Below are positions 34,096-44,400 of a DNA stretch of 64,000 nt, piece after piece (position 1 is the stretch's first letter; each line of letters starts with the position of its first letter). Source of the DNA: Neostapfia colusana (lineage: Eukaryota > Streptophyta > Magnoliopsida > Poales > Poaceae); NCBI GenBank assembly GCA_030760725.1, contig JASWHV010000013.1, positions 42,132,699 to 42,196,698 on the forward strand, given 5' to 3'. A program made the translations under genes and the position numbers. The notes under the pieces are model-generated. The model did not search any database. It saw only the letters and a list, made by a program, of their open reading frames with translations, and was not told where the DNA came from.

Positions 34096-35581
34096 TCGCT
34101 TGAGGTTTAACACAGTACAAAGGTCTTCTTTTTCAAAAATCCAGTGAGGAACGAGTTAGTAGCCCGTATAAGGATGTTATTAGTATATAGAAAGTGGCTT
34201 AGTAACCTATTTGTTATGTCGGAAAATCGTGCATCTCGGGACGTTCATGTCTTGGGGGGTGCACGTAAGCGCTGTCCACCAGTGCGCACAAGCTGAAGGG
34301 TGGAGCCCCACGGGTGGCAGGTAACCCGACCCGCTTTGATATCCTCTACGACTCTTCATGTCGTTTGGGGTATTCGAGCAACGTCTGTCCCTGGCGTGCG
34401 TGGTGCAACATGGGAGACCCCGTCACGTGGTCTGAAACGTGAACACGTAACTCAAGGCGTGTTTGGCTTGAGAACATCCGGGCGAGTGATGACGGCCGGG
34501 TGTACAAACTGTATGGATTCCGGGCTCGGTGTGCAGCCGAGTCTGATGATTGTTTGAGTTTCTGCAGGTAGCCTTACCACGAAACGGTAGACGTGTAGCA
34601 TCCGTGTGCGAGTGACGAGTAGTGCCACTGAACTAACGAAGCCGGCTAAATCCGGTATAGGTTTTTCCTTTGTGAGGACGTAGTACCGACATAATCTGGT
34701 GACGCCTCGACGTCACACCCAACTAAATGAACAACTTCATTTAAAAACTTGAAGGTTTTGATCCAAAGTAGTAAAACTTGATGTAACTCCTTCCCTTGAA
34801 CAGGATATTCAAAGTTAATAAGTTTTCAACTTATAGGATGTTAAGGACAGAGCACTCTGTTTTCAGCTAAATCAAGGCTGAAGTTAATCAGAGGTTAGAG
34901 GTTGAGTTCTTTCGAGGTTGGGGTCGTATGATACATTTCTGGAAAGCTTTGGAGGAGCTTTACAACTTTTTCTGTTGAGTTCCAGAGGTGTTTCATCCCT
35001 TAACCACTCGAAAAATGCAGTAGAGTTGAAACTGTCCAGAAAACAGGACGGAGCAAAGACTCTCTGTAGACTCTCTGTAAATTAAGCATAACTTCCTGCA
35101 TAAAAATCCAAAAATAGAAAATGAGGTGGTTCTGGGAAGCTTATGAGATGGGTTACAACTTTGTAACAGAAAGTTTTGTCAGATTAGGAACAGAATTAAC
35201 TGGAATTCTTGGATCAAATCAGTACCTAAGGCAGGGAGGTGCTGTCCAATTGTTCCCAGAAATTCTGTTAACTTTGACATCTCATAACTTTTGAACCAGA
35301 GCAGATCTTAGGCCAACCAAATACTTTCTGGAAAGCTATTGAAGTTAACTTTAACTTTGATGTTGAGCTCCAGGACTGGTTTTGCTTTTAACCTGGCCTA
35401 AATCAGATTGATATGGAAACTGGTCAGGGCTGTCATGGGAACAGCAGATCAGCAGTCAAATTTGTTTAAAAATTTGAACTATGTTTCCAAGTGTTAAGGG
35501 TTCAATGACATATCTTATGTTATAACTCAATGGTTTACTGTTTAAATAAATATTTGACATTTCTCAAATATATTTTTACAG
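34096..35581 (+). other. Leader between PBS and ORF0 (intact element)
   Basis: About 1.5 kb without a convincing coding region. Donor-like AG|GTAACC at 34320/34321 and AG|GTAGCC at about 34568 contrast with the acceptor-like ACAG at 35581 just before ORF0 and TTTCAG at about 36797 before gag. The later part is AT-rich as plant introns usually are. It could serve as an intron in a spliced ORF0 message and hold packaging signals in the unspliced one. Confidence 0.55.
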
Positions 35582-36526
35582 ATGGCAGCAGATAAACGGT
35601 TGGAGAACGGGTGGGTAGTTTCCCACTGCTCTGACCGTAGCGGCTACCCGGGAGCATTGTGGCTAATGCTCCAATATTTCGGGTACAACCAGATGCCGCA
35701 ATACTTCGCCAAGGAAGAAGGCGAAGAGGGGAACAAGACGTGGACGATCCATGTCGAGGTTCCTGCAGGGCCTACGCCACCCGGTTGGGTGCCATTCACC
35801 GTCACGGTGAGAGGAAGACAACCGGAAGGGATGTGGCAAGTGGCAGCCCGTGACACTATGTCACGTTTCTGCCAACTACACGTACAGGCTATGGAGGGAA
35901 CTCCATACGCACTCGTTCCGGTGGAGGGACGAGCTCAGCATGTGTGGGAAGAGAGGTACCTAGAGGCAACAAACCCGAGTTGCCCAAGGTACAACCCCGC
36001 GGAGGCAAATCTCAGCCTCCAAATGAGGGCGGGAAACGCTGTGATGGACAGCCAAGCTGTTCATACGGAGCATCTCGCCACCAAGCTCAAGGAGAGCACA
36101 AGCCGTGGAGATCATTTTGAGAGTGCTCACAGTGCACTCCGCAATGTACTCCTTCCGACGATCAAGCGACTGAATGAACAACACAATCAGTTGCGTCGTC
36201 TGAAGAAGGCAAAGAAGAAGAGCCGTGTTGACATTGCGGCGTTGCAAGAGCTGGTGCAGACCCTAACCCAGCAGAATGAGGACCTTGCTCAAGAGCGGGA
36301 CGACACTATTGAGGAAGGACAAGGCTGGGAAGAGGACTACAACCAGGCTATGGACGAGGTGCATGCATTGCAGGACCTCGTGCCCCCGGTATTGGGCGTA
36401 CCGGTAGTCTTGGGTCTTCCAGCCATGGGAGAACCTGGAATGGGAGAAGAGGTGGTAGACCCCGAGCCACCAGCAGAGGTACCGGAGGAGGACGACCCAC
36501 AGGAGGTCGAGTTCTACTCCGAGTAG
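35582..36526 (+). CDS. ORF0, 314-aa protein of unknown function ahead of gag (family 1)
   Basis: Sense-strand ORF, intact, starting ATGGCAGC directly after ATTTTTACAG. Residues 10-130 look globular and aromatic-rich (WVVSHCSDRSGYPGALWL, WTIHVEV, GMWQVAARDTMSRF). Residues 185-266 have coiled-coil heptads (RLNEQHNQLRRLKKA, ALQELVQTLTQQNEDLAQE) with a basic patch at 205-215 that could bind nucleic acid or act as a nuclear signal. A hydrophobic proline/valine stretch (266-282) precedes an acidic tail ending EVEFYSE. No retroviral enzyme, zinc knuckle or membrane segment is seen. The minus-strand sibling keeps it intact, so it is probably a working part of this family. Additional ORFs before gag have been described in some rice gypsy elements (RIRE3/RIRE8, from memory), which may be relatives. 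Confidence 0.8.
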   Translation: MAADKRLENGWVVSHCSDRSGYPGALWLMLQYFGYNQMPQYFAKEEGEEGNKTWTIHVEVPAGPTPPGWVPFTVTVRGRQPEGMWQVAARDTMSRFCQLHVQAMEGTPYALVPVEGRAQHVWEERYLEATNPSCPRYNPAEANLSLQMRAGNAVMDSQAVHTEHLATKLKESTSRGDHFESAHSALRNVLLPTIKRLNEQHNQLRRLKKAKKKSRVDIAALQELVQTLTQQNEDLAQERDDTIEEGQGWEEDYNQAMDEVHALQDLVPPVLGVPVVLGLPAMGEPGMGEEVVDPEPPAEVPEEDDPQEVEFYSE

Positions 36527-36798
36527 GGGGTTACGGTTGCCAAGTAGGGCAGCTAGGGTAGCGTAACCCAACTTTTGTAATCGGTGACATGTCGTGTAGA
36601 CAGTAGCATATGTATAGGTAGTGACGACATGAGCACGACTTCTCGGAGATCCGAGAATAATGTATCTTGTATAAAGTTTATGCTTTATCAATATATGTGA
36701 ATGTTGTGCAAGTTAATCATGCGTCGCTTCAATACTTACTCCTGTTTATGGAATTTTGAGTAAGACATGTGCTAATTGCTGCTGTGTTGAATTTCAGA
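36527..36798 (+). other. Spacer between ORF0 and gag-pol (family 1)
   Basis: 272 bp without an ORF, ending TTGAATTTCAG one base before the gag ATG. An alternative in-frame ATG at 36769 would add ten residues upstream; the 36799 start is preferred because the AG lies between the two, so a spliced message would start there. Confidence 0.5.
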
Positions 36799-39700
36799 AT
36801 GACGCGTACTCGTGCCAACCCCGATGTTGGAGGTACTAGCCAAGGGGGAGAGACCTCCCAACCACCTCCCGAGGACTCCTCGGGACAGCAGCAGCAACAG
36901 CAACAGCAAACACCGCCACCGCCACTGCCAACGGTTACATTGGCCGACATTGTCGCGGCAATGGCGGGTTCACATCAGCAGCATACAGAGCTGCTGCAAA
37001 CGTTAATTGCGAATACGTCTCGCCCAGAGAGACGTCAAGATCGTGAGGAGCGCCAACAGAGCTCCTACTCTGACTTCCTGGCGACTCATCCCCCTGTATT
37101 CTCAAGGGCGGATGAACCACTTGACGCGGACAACTGGCTCCGCGCCATAGAGATGAAGTTCGGGCTGCTCCAAATCAGCGAGCAGCGCAAGACTCAGTTC
37201 GCGGTCCAGCAGCTCCAAGGATCCGCGAGCGCGTGGTGGGCCAACTTTTGTGCTTCACAACCCACCGACCGAGTGATGACCTGGGCGGAGTTCCGGACGG
37301 CCTTCCGGGCCTATCATATACCGCCCGGTTTGATGAAGAGGAAGACGCAGGAATTCCTACACCTGCAACAAGGGAGCCGGAACGCGCTGGAGTACTCCAG
37401 AGCGTTCAACGATCTCGCACTCTACGCGTCGTATCATGCAGATACGGACGAGAAGCGGCGGGACCACTTTTACCAGGGGCTTAACCCGCTCCTGAAGGAC
37501 AAGCTGGCGATGTTCAATCGCGGCAGCCTCAACGACATAATTGATGCTGCGATTGTTCAGGAAGACTCCGGCAAGGAGTTGGCGGCGGCAGAGCGAAAGC
37601 GAAGCGCGCCGCAGAGCAGCGGAGAAGGAGGCGGTCCTTCTCAGAAGTTTCGGATGGTGAATCGCCCACCATCAGGTCCGCGCTGGCAGCCACCACAGCG
37701 GTCGATGCCGTTCCGCGGTCGGCCGTATTCTTCACCGGCATTCCGGCCGGCACTGCCAGCACCACCGCAACAACAACAGCAGCAGCGGGCGATGCCGCGT
37801 GCGTTTGCACCTCCGCAACGCATGCCGGGCTTTCGTCCACCAAGTACTCCACCAGCAGCGGCCACATGTTACAAGTGTGGTCGTCCAGGACACTTCGCGA
37901 GCAGTTGCCCGGAGAGGCAAGGCGGCGGAGTGGTACCACAGTTTCCGGGGAGGAATCAACCCCGGAACCCTACTAATGCGCGGCGGGCAAACCCTAGGCC
38001 CGGCACTGTCCACCAGCTTGCCATTGAGGACGTGCCGGAGGGCGAGCCAATCCTTGCGGGTATGTTCCAACTCCACCAGCATCCCGCTATAGTACTATTT
38101 GATTCAGGCGCCACGCATAATTTTATTAGCCAAGCTTTCATTGCTAAACACAGCTTGCCAATACTACCCACCGATAGTCCATATTTAATTTGTTCACCGG
38201 GTGGGAAGATTTCAGCAAGCGTAATGGTCTCCAAAGCACCATTATGCTTAGCGGGTAGAGTGTACCCCACGTCTCTCATTATCTTAGAGGGACAGAAGGT
38301 CGATGTCATCCTAGGGATGTCGTGGTTAAACCGCCACGGCGCTGTTTTAGACACCGTCCTCCGAGTCGTGCACTTAAACTCAGGAGTGCACGGTTCTCAC
38401 TCATTATTTCTGGACAGTCCAGAAATAAAACTTCCAAGTGTCTATCAAGCCACAACCATCAGATTGGAAGACATTCCAGTGGTCCGAGAATTCCCTGATG
38501 TATTCCCGGATGATTTGCCGGGGATGCCACCCGATAGAGAGGTGGAGTTCAAGATTGAACTTGCACCGGGAACCATGCCAATATCCCGAAGGCCGTACAA
38601 GATGGCGCCCAAGGAGTTGGCTGAACTGAAGACTCAGCTCACGGACCTTCTGGAGAAGGGTTTTATTAGGCCGAGCTCCTCGCCATGGGGCTGTTCGGCA
38701 TTATTTGTCAAAAAGAAGGATGAAACGTTGCGGCTTTGCGTGGACTACCGTCCATTAAATGCCGTAACCATCAAGAACAAGTACCCGTTGCCACGGATCG
38801 ACATGTTGTTTGATCAGTTGGTCGAAGCAAAGGTCTTTTCCAAGATGGATTTAAGATCCGGGTACCATCAGATTAAGATCAGGGCTGAGGACATTCCAAA
38901 GACAGCTTTTTCGACAAGGTACGGACTTTATGAGTACCTGGTCATGTCCTTTGGCCTCACCAATGCTCCAGCTCACTTCATGTACTTAATGAACTCGGTG
39001 TTCATGCCGGAGCTGGACAAGTTTGTCGTGGTCTTCATCGACGACATCCTGGTATATTCCAAGTCGGAGGAAGATCACAAGAAACATCTGCGTATAGTCT
39101 TGCAACGGCTGCGGGATCACAAGTTATACGCAAAGTTCAGCAAATGCGAGTTTTGGATATCGCAAGTGCCTTTCCTCGGGCATATCATCTCAGCGGAGGG
39201 TATCGCTGTGGACCCGAGCAAAATCACGCAAGTGCTGAATTGGAAATCCCCGAGAACTGTTCATGAGGTACGGAGTTTCCTCGGACTCGCGGGATATTAT
39301 CGGAGGTTCATTCCGAACTTCTCGAAGATTGCCAAGCCAATGACAGAGCTGCTGAAGAAGGCTACCAAATATGTTTGGAGTCCAGCATGTGAAGCAGCAT
39401 TCAAGGCTTTAGTCAAGCACCTGACATCAGCACCGGTTTTGGCGCAGCCAGACACAACAAAACCGTTCGATGTGTACTGCGATGCATCCGGCATTGGGCT
39501 CGGATGTGTGTTGATGCAAGACCGAAGGGTGGTCGCGTATGGGTCACGGCAGCTTAGGAATCATGAGCAAAATTATCCAACTCACGACTTGGAGCTCGCT
39601 GCCGTGGTACTTGCACTGAAAATGTGGAGGCACTACCTACTCGGTAACCTCGTACGTTTATATACCGACCACAAAAGCCTCAAGTACATATTCACTCAGA

Positions 39701-41355
39701 AGGAGCTGAACATGAGGCAACGAAGATGGTTAGAACTGATAAAGGATTACGAGATAGAGATCCATTATCATCCGGGCAAGGCAAACGTTGTGGCAGACGC
39801 GCTAAGCCGCAAGTCACACGTCAATAATCTGACCATCACACCGTTGGGAGAGAGCGAACCACCACTCCATGTGATTCCACACGGAGCTCTCTACAACCTA
39901 GCTTTGATCCCCACCATCCGTGAAGAGATAGCGGCAGCCCAGAAGAATGACAAGGGCATGTCACATTTACGGAGACGTGTAGACAGTGGGGAGTTGAAAT
40001 GTTTCCGGAAGGACGGAGACGGCGTCCTATGGTTCAAGAACCGGATCGTCGTACCCCGAAACCCGGAGTTACGGAAGAAAATCTTTGATGAGGCTCACTT
40101 ATCAAAGTTTTCTATTCACCCCGGCAGCAACAAGATGTATCAAGAACTCAGAAGCAAGTTTTGGTGGACACGGATGAAGCGAGAGACTGCAAAATACGTG
40201 TCCGAGTGTGATACATGTCGACGGGTGAAGGCAGACCACATGCGGAAACCGGGACTGCTGCAACCACTGGGCATTCCTGCCTGGAAGTGGGAGGACGTGA
40301 GCATGGATTTCGTCGTCGGTTTACCCACCACCTTACAGAAACATGATTCTGTGTGGGTGATCGTCGATCGGCTCACCAAAGTTGCCCATTTCATCCCGGT
40401 CAACACCAACTACAACGCCAAGAAGTACGCTGAACTGTACATCTCACGGATCCTATGCTTATACGGCGTACCCCGTACTATCGTATCGGACCGGGGCACT
40501 TTATTTGTGTCCCGTTTTTGGGAGCAGCTCCACGCTGCCTTGGGGACGAAGCTGATCCGTAGTTCAGCCTACCACCCGCAGACGGATGGGCAAACGGAGC
40601 GAGTAAATCAAATCTTAGAAGACATGCTACGAGCTTGCGCTATCGACCACGGCAAGAATTGGGATGATCACTTGCCGTTAGCCGAGTTCTCGTACAACAA
40701 TGGGTACCAAGCCAGCATCAAGATGGCGCCCTACGAGGCGCTATACGGGAGAAAATGCCGCACACCATTGAATTGGTGTGAGTCTGGCGAGAGGGTTACC
40801 TTCGGGATTGATCTTGTCAACAACGCGGAAGAAAAGGTTCGAGTAATTCAAGCGAACCTAAAAGCCGCTCAATCCCGACAGAAACAGTATGCGGACCGGA
40901 GAAGGCGTCCGTTACAATTCGAAGCTGGAGACCACGTATATCTACGAGTGTCTCCAATGAAGGGCGTAAACAGATTTGGGGTGAGAGGAAAGTTAGCACC
41001 CCGATTCATCGGTCCATTCCAGATTACCGAAAGATGTGGATCGGTGGCATACCGGCTAAGATTACCAGAAGCACTTTCCGGTGTGCACGACGTCTTTCAC
41101 ATTTCCCAGCTGAGGAAGTGTCTCAAGCTATCAACTACCGTTCAGCTGGAAGACATTGAAGAACTGCAACCGGATCTCACCTATCGGGAGGAACCGGTGC
41201 AGATTATTGATGAAAAGGCCCGAACCACACGCAACCGTACGTTGTGGTTCTACAAGGTTCTGTGGAATAATCACTCCATGGATGAAGCGACATGGGAGAG
41301 CGAAGAATTCCTTCGCACTAATTACCCCGACTTTCTCACGTCGCATATCCGGTAA
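36799..41355 (+). CDS. gag-pol: gag-pol polyprotein, intact (family 1 chromovirus)
   Basis: One 1518-codon ORF. Gag: Q-rich N-terminus, Retrotrans_gag domain (about 110-215), CCHC zinc knuckle at 357-370 (CYKCGRPGHFASSC). Aspartic protease with active-site D435 (LFDSGATHNF). RT about 595-840 with catalytic FIDD (D748, D749). RNase H with D895 (YCDASG) and the D957 block (LYTDHKSLKYIF). Integrase finger H1100, H1107, C1137, C1140; catalytic D1170, D1231 and E1267, giving the D-X35-E spacing; then the GHVYLRVSP-like end and HDVFHISQLRK. The chromodomain-like tail (about 1470-1518, with VLWNNHSMDEATWE) would direct integration to marked chromatin. Every key residue is present. Gag and pol share one frame, so their ratio must be set by processing or splicing, not frameshifting. 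Confidence 0.97.
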   Translation: MTRTRANPDVGGTSQGGETSQPPPEDSSGQQQQQQQQTPPPPLPTVTLADIVAAMAGSHQQHTELLQTLIANTSRPERRQDREERQQSSYSDFLATHPPVFSRADEPLDADNWLRAIEMKFGLLQISEQRKTQFAVQQLQGSASAWWANFCASQPTDRVMTWAEFRTAFRAYHIPPGLMKRKTQEFLHLQQGSRNALEYSRAFNDLALYASYHADTDEKRRDHFYQGLNPLLKDKLAMFNRGSLNDIIDAAIVQEDSGKELAAAERKRSAPQSSGEGGGPSQKFRMVNRPPSGPRWQPPQRSMPFRGRPYSSPAFRPALPAPPQQQQQQRAMPRAFAPPQRMPGFRPPSTPPAAATCYKCGRPGHFASSCPERQGGGVVPQFPGRNQPRNPTNARRANPRPGTVHQLAIEDVPEGEPILAGMFQLHQHPAIVLFDSGATHNFISQAFIAKHSLPILPTDSPYLICSPGGKISASVMVSKAPLCLAGRVYPTSLIILEGQKVDVILGMSWLNRHGAVLDTVLRVVHLNSGVHGSHSLFLDSPEIKLPSVYQATTIRLEDIPVVREFPDVFPDDLPGMPPDREVEFKIELAPGTMPISRRPYKMAPKELAELKTQLTDLLEKGFIRPSSSPWGCSALFVKKKDETLRLCVDYRPLNAVTIKNKYPLPRIDMLFDQLVEAKVFSKMDLRSGYHQIKIRAEDIPKTAFSTRYGLYEYLVMSFGLTNAPAHFMYLMNSVFMPELDKFVVVFIDDILVYSKSEEDHKKHLRIVLQRLRDHKLYAKFSKCEFWISQVPFLGHIISAEGIAVDPSKITQVLNWKSPRTVHEVRSFLGLAGYYRRFIPNFSKIAKPMTELLKKATKYVWSPACEAAFKALVKHLTSAPVLAQPDTTKPFDVYCDASGIGLGCVLMQDRRVVAYGSRQLRNHEQNYPTHDLELAAVVLALKMWRHYLLGNLVRLYTDHKSLKYIFTQKELNMRQRRWLELIKDYEIEIHYHPGKANVVADALSRKSHVNNLTITPLGESEPPLHVIPHGALYNLALIPTIREEIAAAQKNDKGMSHLRRRVDSGELKCFRKDGDGVLWFKNRIVVPRNPELRKKIFDEAHLSKFSIHPGSNKMYQELRSKFWWTRMKRETAKYVSECDTCRRVKADHMRKPGLLQPLGIPAWKWEDVSMDFVVGLPTTLQKHDSVWVIVDRLTKVAHFIPVNTNYNAKKYAELYISRILCLYGVPRTIVSDRGTLFVSRFWEQLHAALGTKLIRSSAYHPQTDGQTERVNQILEDMLRACAIDHGKNWDDHLPLAEFSYNNGYQASIKMAPYEALYGRKCRTPLNWCESGERVTFGIDLVNNAEEKVRVIQANLKAAQSRQKQYADRRRRPLQFEAGDHVYLRVSPMKGVNRFGVRGKLAPRFIGPFQITERCGSVAYRLRLPEALSGVHDVFHISQLRKCLKLSTTVQLEDIEELQPDLTYREEPVQIIDEKARTTRNRTLWFYKVLWNNHSMDEATWESEEFLRTNYPDFLTSHIR

Positions 41356-41410
41356 TTTTTCCACCGTCCTCTCTCTCATTTTCACCTTATAATCTCGGGA
41401 CGAGATTCTT

Positions 41411-41425
41411 TTAAGGGGGGAGGAA
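41411..41425 (+). other. Polypurine tract (intact element)
   Basis: TTAAGGGGGGAGGAA lies directly before the 3' LTR start TGTAAGGG. Confidence 0.92.
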
Positions 41426-44400
41426 TGTAAGGGCCTCAGTTTTTGACACCCATTTGCAGTGTTCATCCCCACACCACACACCTCATTTGAGGAAAAATGA
41501 TGAACACAAATAAAGAGCAAGTAACAATTATCAACATGCTCATTAGGGAACAAACTCACACATTGCAAAAGTGGTACTTCCCACATGTGATATAGATGGG
41601 CTGGACATATGAAAACTCCTACACTTTGCCAAGGATGTCCATGCCAAGTTTCACCCAAATTCAAAACATTTTTGAGGTCATCTTGGGTGTAGATAGGAAA
41701 GGGGCAGTTTGAAAACATATTCAAATTCAAACTGTTTTCACCCACTGAATTTAAAAGTGGAAGGCATATTCTTGCTCAGCACATTTTTGTGAGCTCACAC
41801 ACCAATTTTCACTCCATTTGGAGTTGATCTTGACATGAGCTAAGGGGGAGAAATTCAAACTTTATTTGAATTTCAAACTGCACTTGTGCTGAAATTCATT
41901 CAAACCAAACCTCATTTGAACTTTGATCAATTCAAATGGCTCTTGGGTGAATAATTTGAGTTGCCAAGGGTAGAATAGGGTTCACTGTTTACCACAGCTG
42001 TTAGGAATAAATTTCAGAGGTTAAAAGAGGAGTGGGACCCACATGTCAGCCTCAGCCTCAAGGCAAACCGACTGAACCACAGTTCAGTCGGTTCCCGGCT
42101 GTTGTGCGCGCGCGCCACCGAAGGGGGCAGCCGGCGCCAGCTCCTGCTGCGTGCCCCAAGCCGGAGACCGGCCGACCGGCCTATTTATTCCCTCCCCGGC
42201 GTGCTTCAGTCGCCATTCCCCGAGCTGCCGACGTGCACGATCCATTTCTCCACTGCCATCACCGGCGCTCGAGTTCCTGCTGGATCGAGCTGATCGCAGC
42301 TTCCTCTTTCCACTCCAGGGTCCCAGCCAGGTACTAGCGACCATCCTCCATCCTTCCCATTGATAGAAATCGATTGAAACCGAGTGATATCGGCTGTGCC
42401 GAAAGATCAAACTCGGAACTGGAAACCGCCGCACCTCGGGCTCTCGTGGACAGCCCAACCTGGGCGTTGTCACGCCCGAGCCAAGGCACCCTTGGACGCG
42501 CAAGTGATCGGTGCTGCTCATCCCCGAGCCACAGCTCGAGTGGTTGCTCACCGGCGGCGAATTTCCACTTTTCCCCTTTCTGTGTGCAGAACGACCCTCG
42601 GGTACGATTCTGTTTAATTCGTGCTCTAGAAAGGATTAGAGGGCCTCAGGCCACTCCCACACGAACTAGACACGGTGACGCACAAGTTGCCTTCACAACT
42701 CTGGGCTGGAGAACTTCTGTGCCCGGCGTAATTCAAGGTCTACTAATGGCGGAACGCACGGGGGGTATCGGGCGCACGGTGAGGACCTATTTCGGGCCTT
42801 CCCCGAGCTACCCCGAGTTCATGTCGACCTTCTCTGAGGTCCACTGATGCTCCCCGACCGATTTCCCAAGTAGCTGAGGCACTAGGAGCGTCAGCCGACA
42901 TGGCCGAAGTCGTTCCGATATGGCGGCTCGTCGCCGACCATGCTCCGGCCGTTGTCATGAGCAGCTGACCCTCGGATCATGTTCCCCAAGTAAAAGTAGG
43001 CAGGGGCGGCCAGAATCAAGAAGTTTGAAGCGGTACAGCAGCCAGCGGCGAGCTCTCCGGCGAGGTCCCTCGGCGGCGGAGCGCGGGTGTCGCGAGGTTG
43101 AAGAAGGGGGTGGACCCCAGCTGTCAGCGGCCGATATTTTGAATCGGGATCCGGCTGCGGCCGGGATCGGGTGTGCTGGCGCGCAAAAGCCTTGTGGGCC
43201 GCGGTGTGCTGTCGCTTCGGCGTGCGACGCGTGTCCCCTGGGCCCACGCGCGAGTTTAAACTTTTCCCCGATTTTCAGATTTCCTTCAAACTTCAAATCC
43301 TTATAACTTTGGCTAGAAAGCTCCAAATTGAGTGAACCAAATTTTGCTGGATTCAGCTCTTTGAGTACTTTCCAGAAAATCAAGTGTCACTTCATGAAAT
43401 TCCTTAATTCCCCAGAATTAATTCCTTAAAGTTTAAACTGTTAGGAATTTTAACTGGAGAATCATTTGGAGGAAAATCCTGAAATTTTGCTGAGATGTTC
43501 ACCAAAATATCCTTGAACTACCATAAAAATTTCAGATCCATTTGAGCTCATTTAGTCCACCTAATGGTGTGATTAGTAAAACTGTTCCAGAGAAAATAGA
43601 AAATGTTCAGAAACATTTTCAGAATTTTCTCTGAAATTGTTTAGCTCATATCTTTAGTTAGAGACTTCCAAATTAAGTGAGACCAATTCCATTAGAACCC
43701 TCTGAAAATCTAGTTTTCAGAAAGTCATAGTTTGTTTCATGAAAATACCTAGAACACCCTAAAAGCCTTTAATTAAGGTCAAGGACATAATTATTTGTGG
43801 AGGGCTCAAATGAGCTTTGCTGCAACTAAAACTTGACCAAGTCTCTGTTTAGGTTGTAACCAAGCCACAGTAAAAGTTTCACAGTCATTAGGTCTATCTA
43901 GTAAAGGTTATAGACTTCACAACTTCAAAGTTAATACAAAAGCATTTAATTAATACATACATTGTTCTTATCATGTAGTCGCTAAGGTCGAGGAGGAACC
44001 CGAAGTCCTAGACTTCGTTACTCCGGAGGAACAGCTAGCCTACGACCAAGAGCAGCAAGGCAAGCCCCGGTTTGCATTAACCATTTTATAAATTTTTATT
44101 GTTTTGAGCACATACTTGTTTTCTTTATGTTGTGCATCAGAGTCTTGTTTGGAAACCCCACTGCATAGCCAAGAAAACCATGGGTTGGGGTTTAGGATTG
44201 CAAACCCCGTTAGCCACTGCATTGCTAGGATAGAGTAGGATTCGGTACAAGTCGAGTAGTTGGAACTACTCGCGAGAATAGGCTAGAGGCACATTGCTCG
44301 GGTAGAGATAGCACATGATACACATGGCAAGAAAATGAGACCGAGCGGAGAGTAAGGGCAGCAGGACTTTGGGGCCTGTGTGCTGTAGCTCCGCTTGTGT

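Noticed and set aside
34300..34557. 85-codon ORF in the leader (also 3251-3508)
   Set aside because: It starts at GTG, has no recognisable domain, lies in leader/intron-like sequence, and is kept only because the two copies are recent.
36885..36912. CAG/CAA run as a microsatellite of note
   Set aside because: It encodes a short glutamine run in gag, identical in both copies, and is not expanded.
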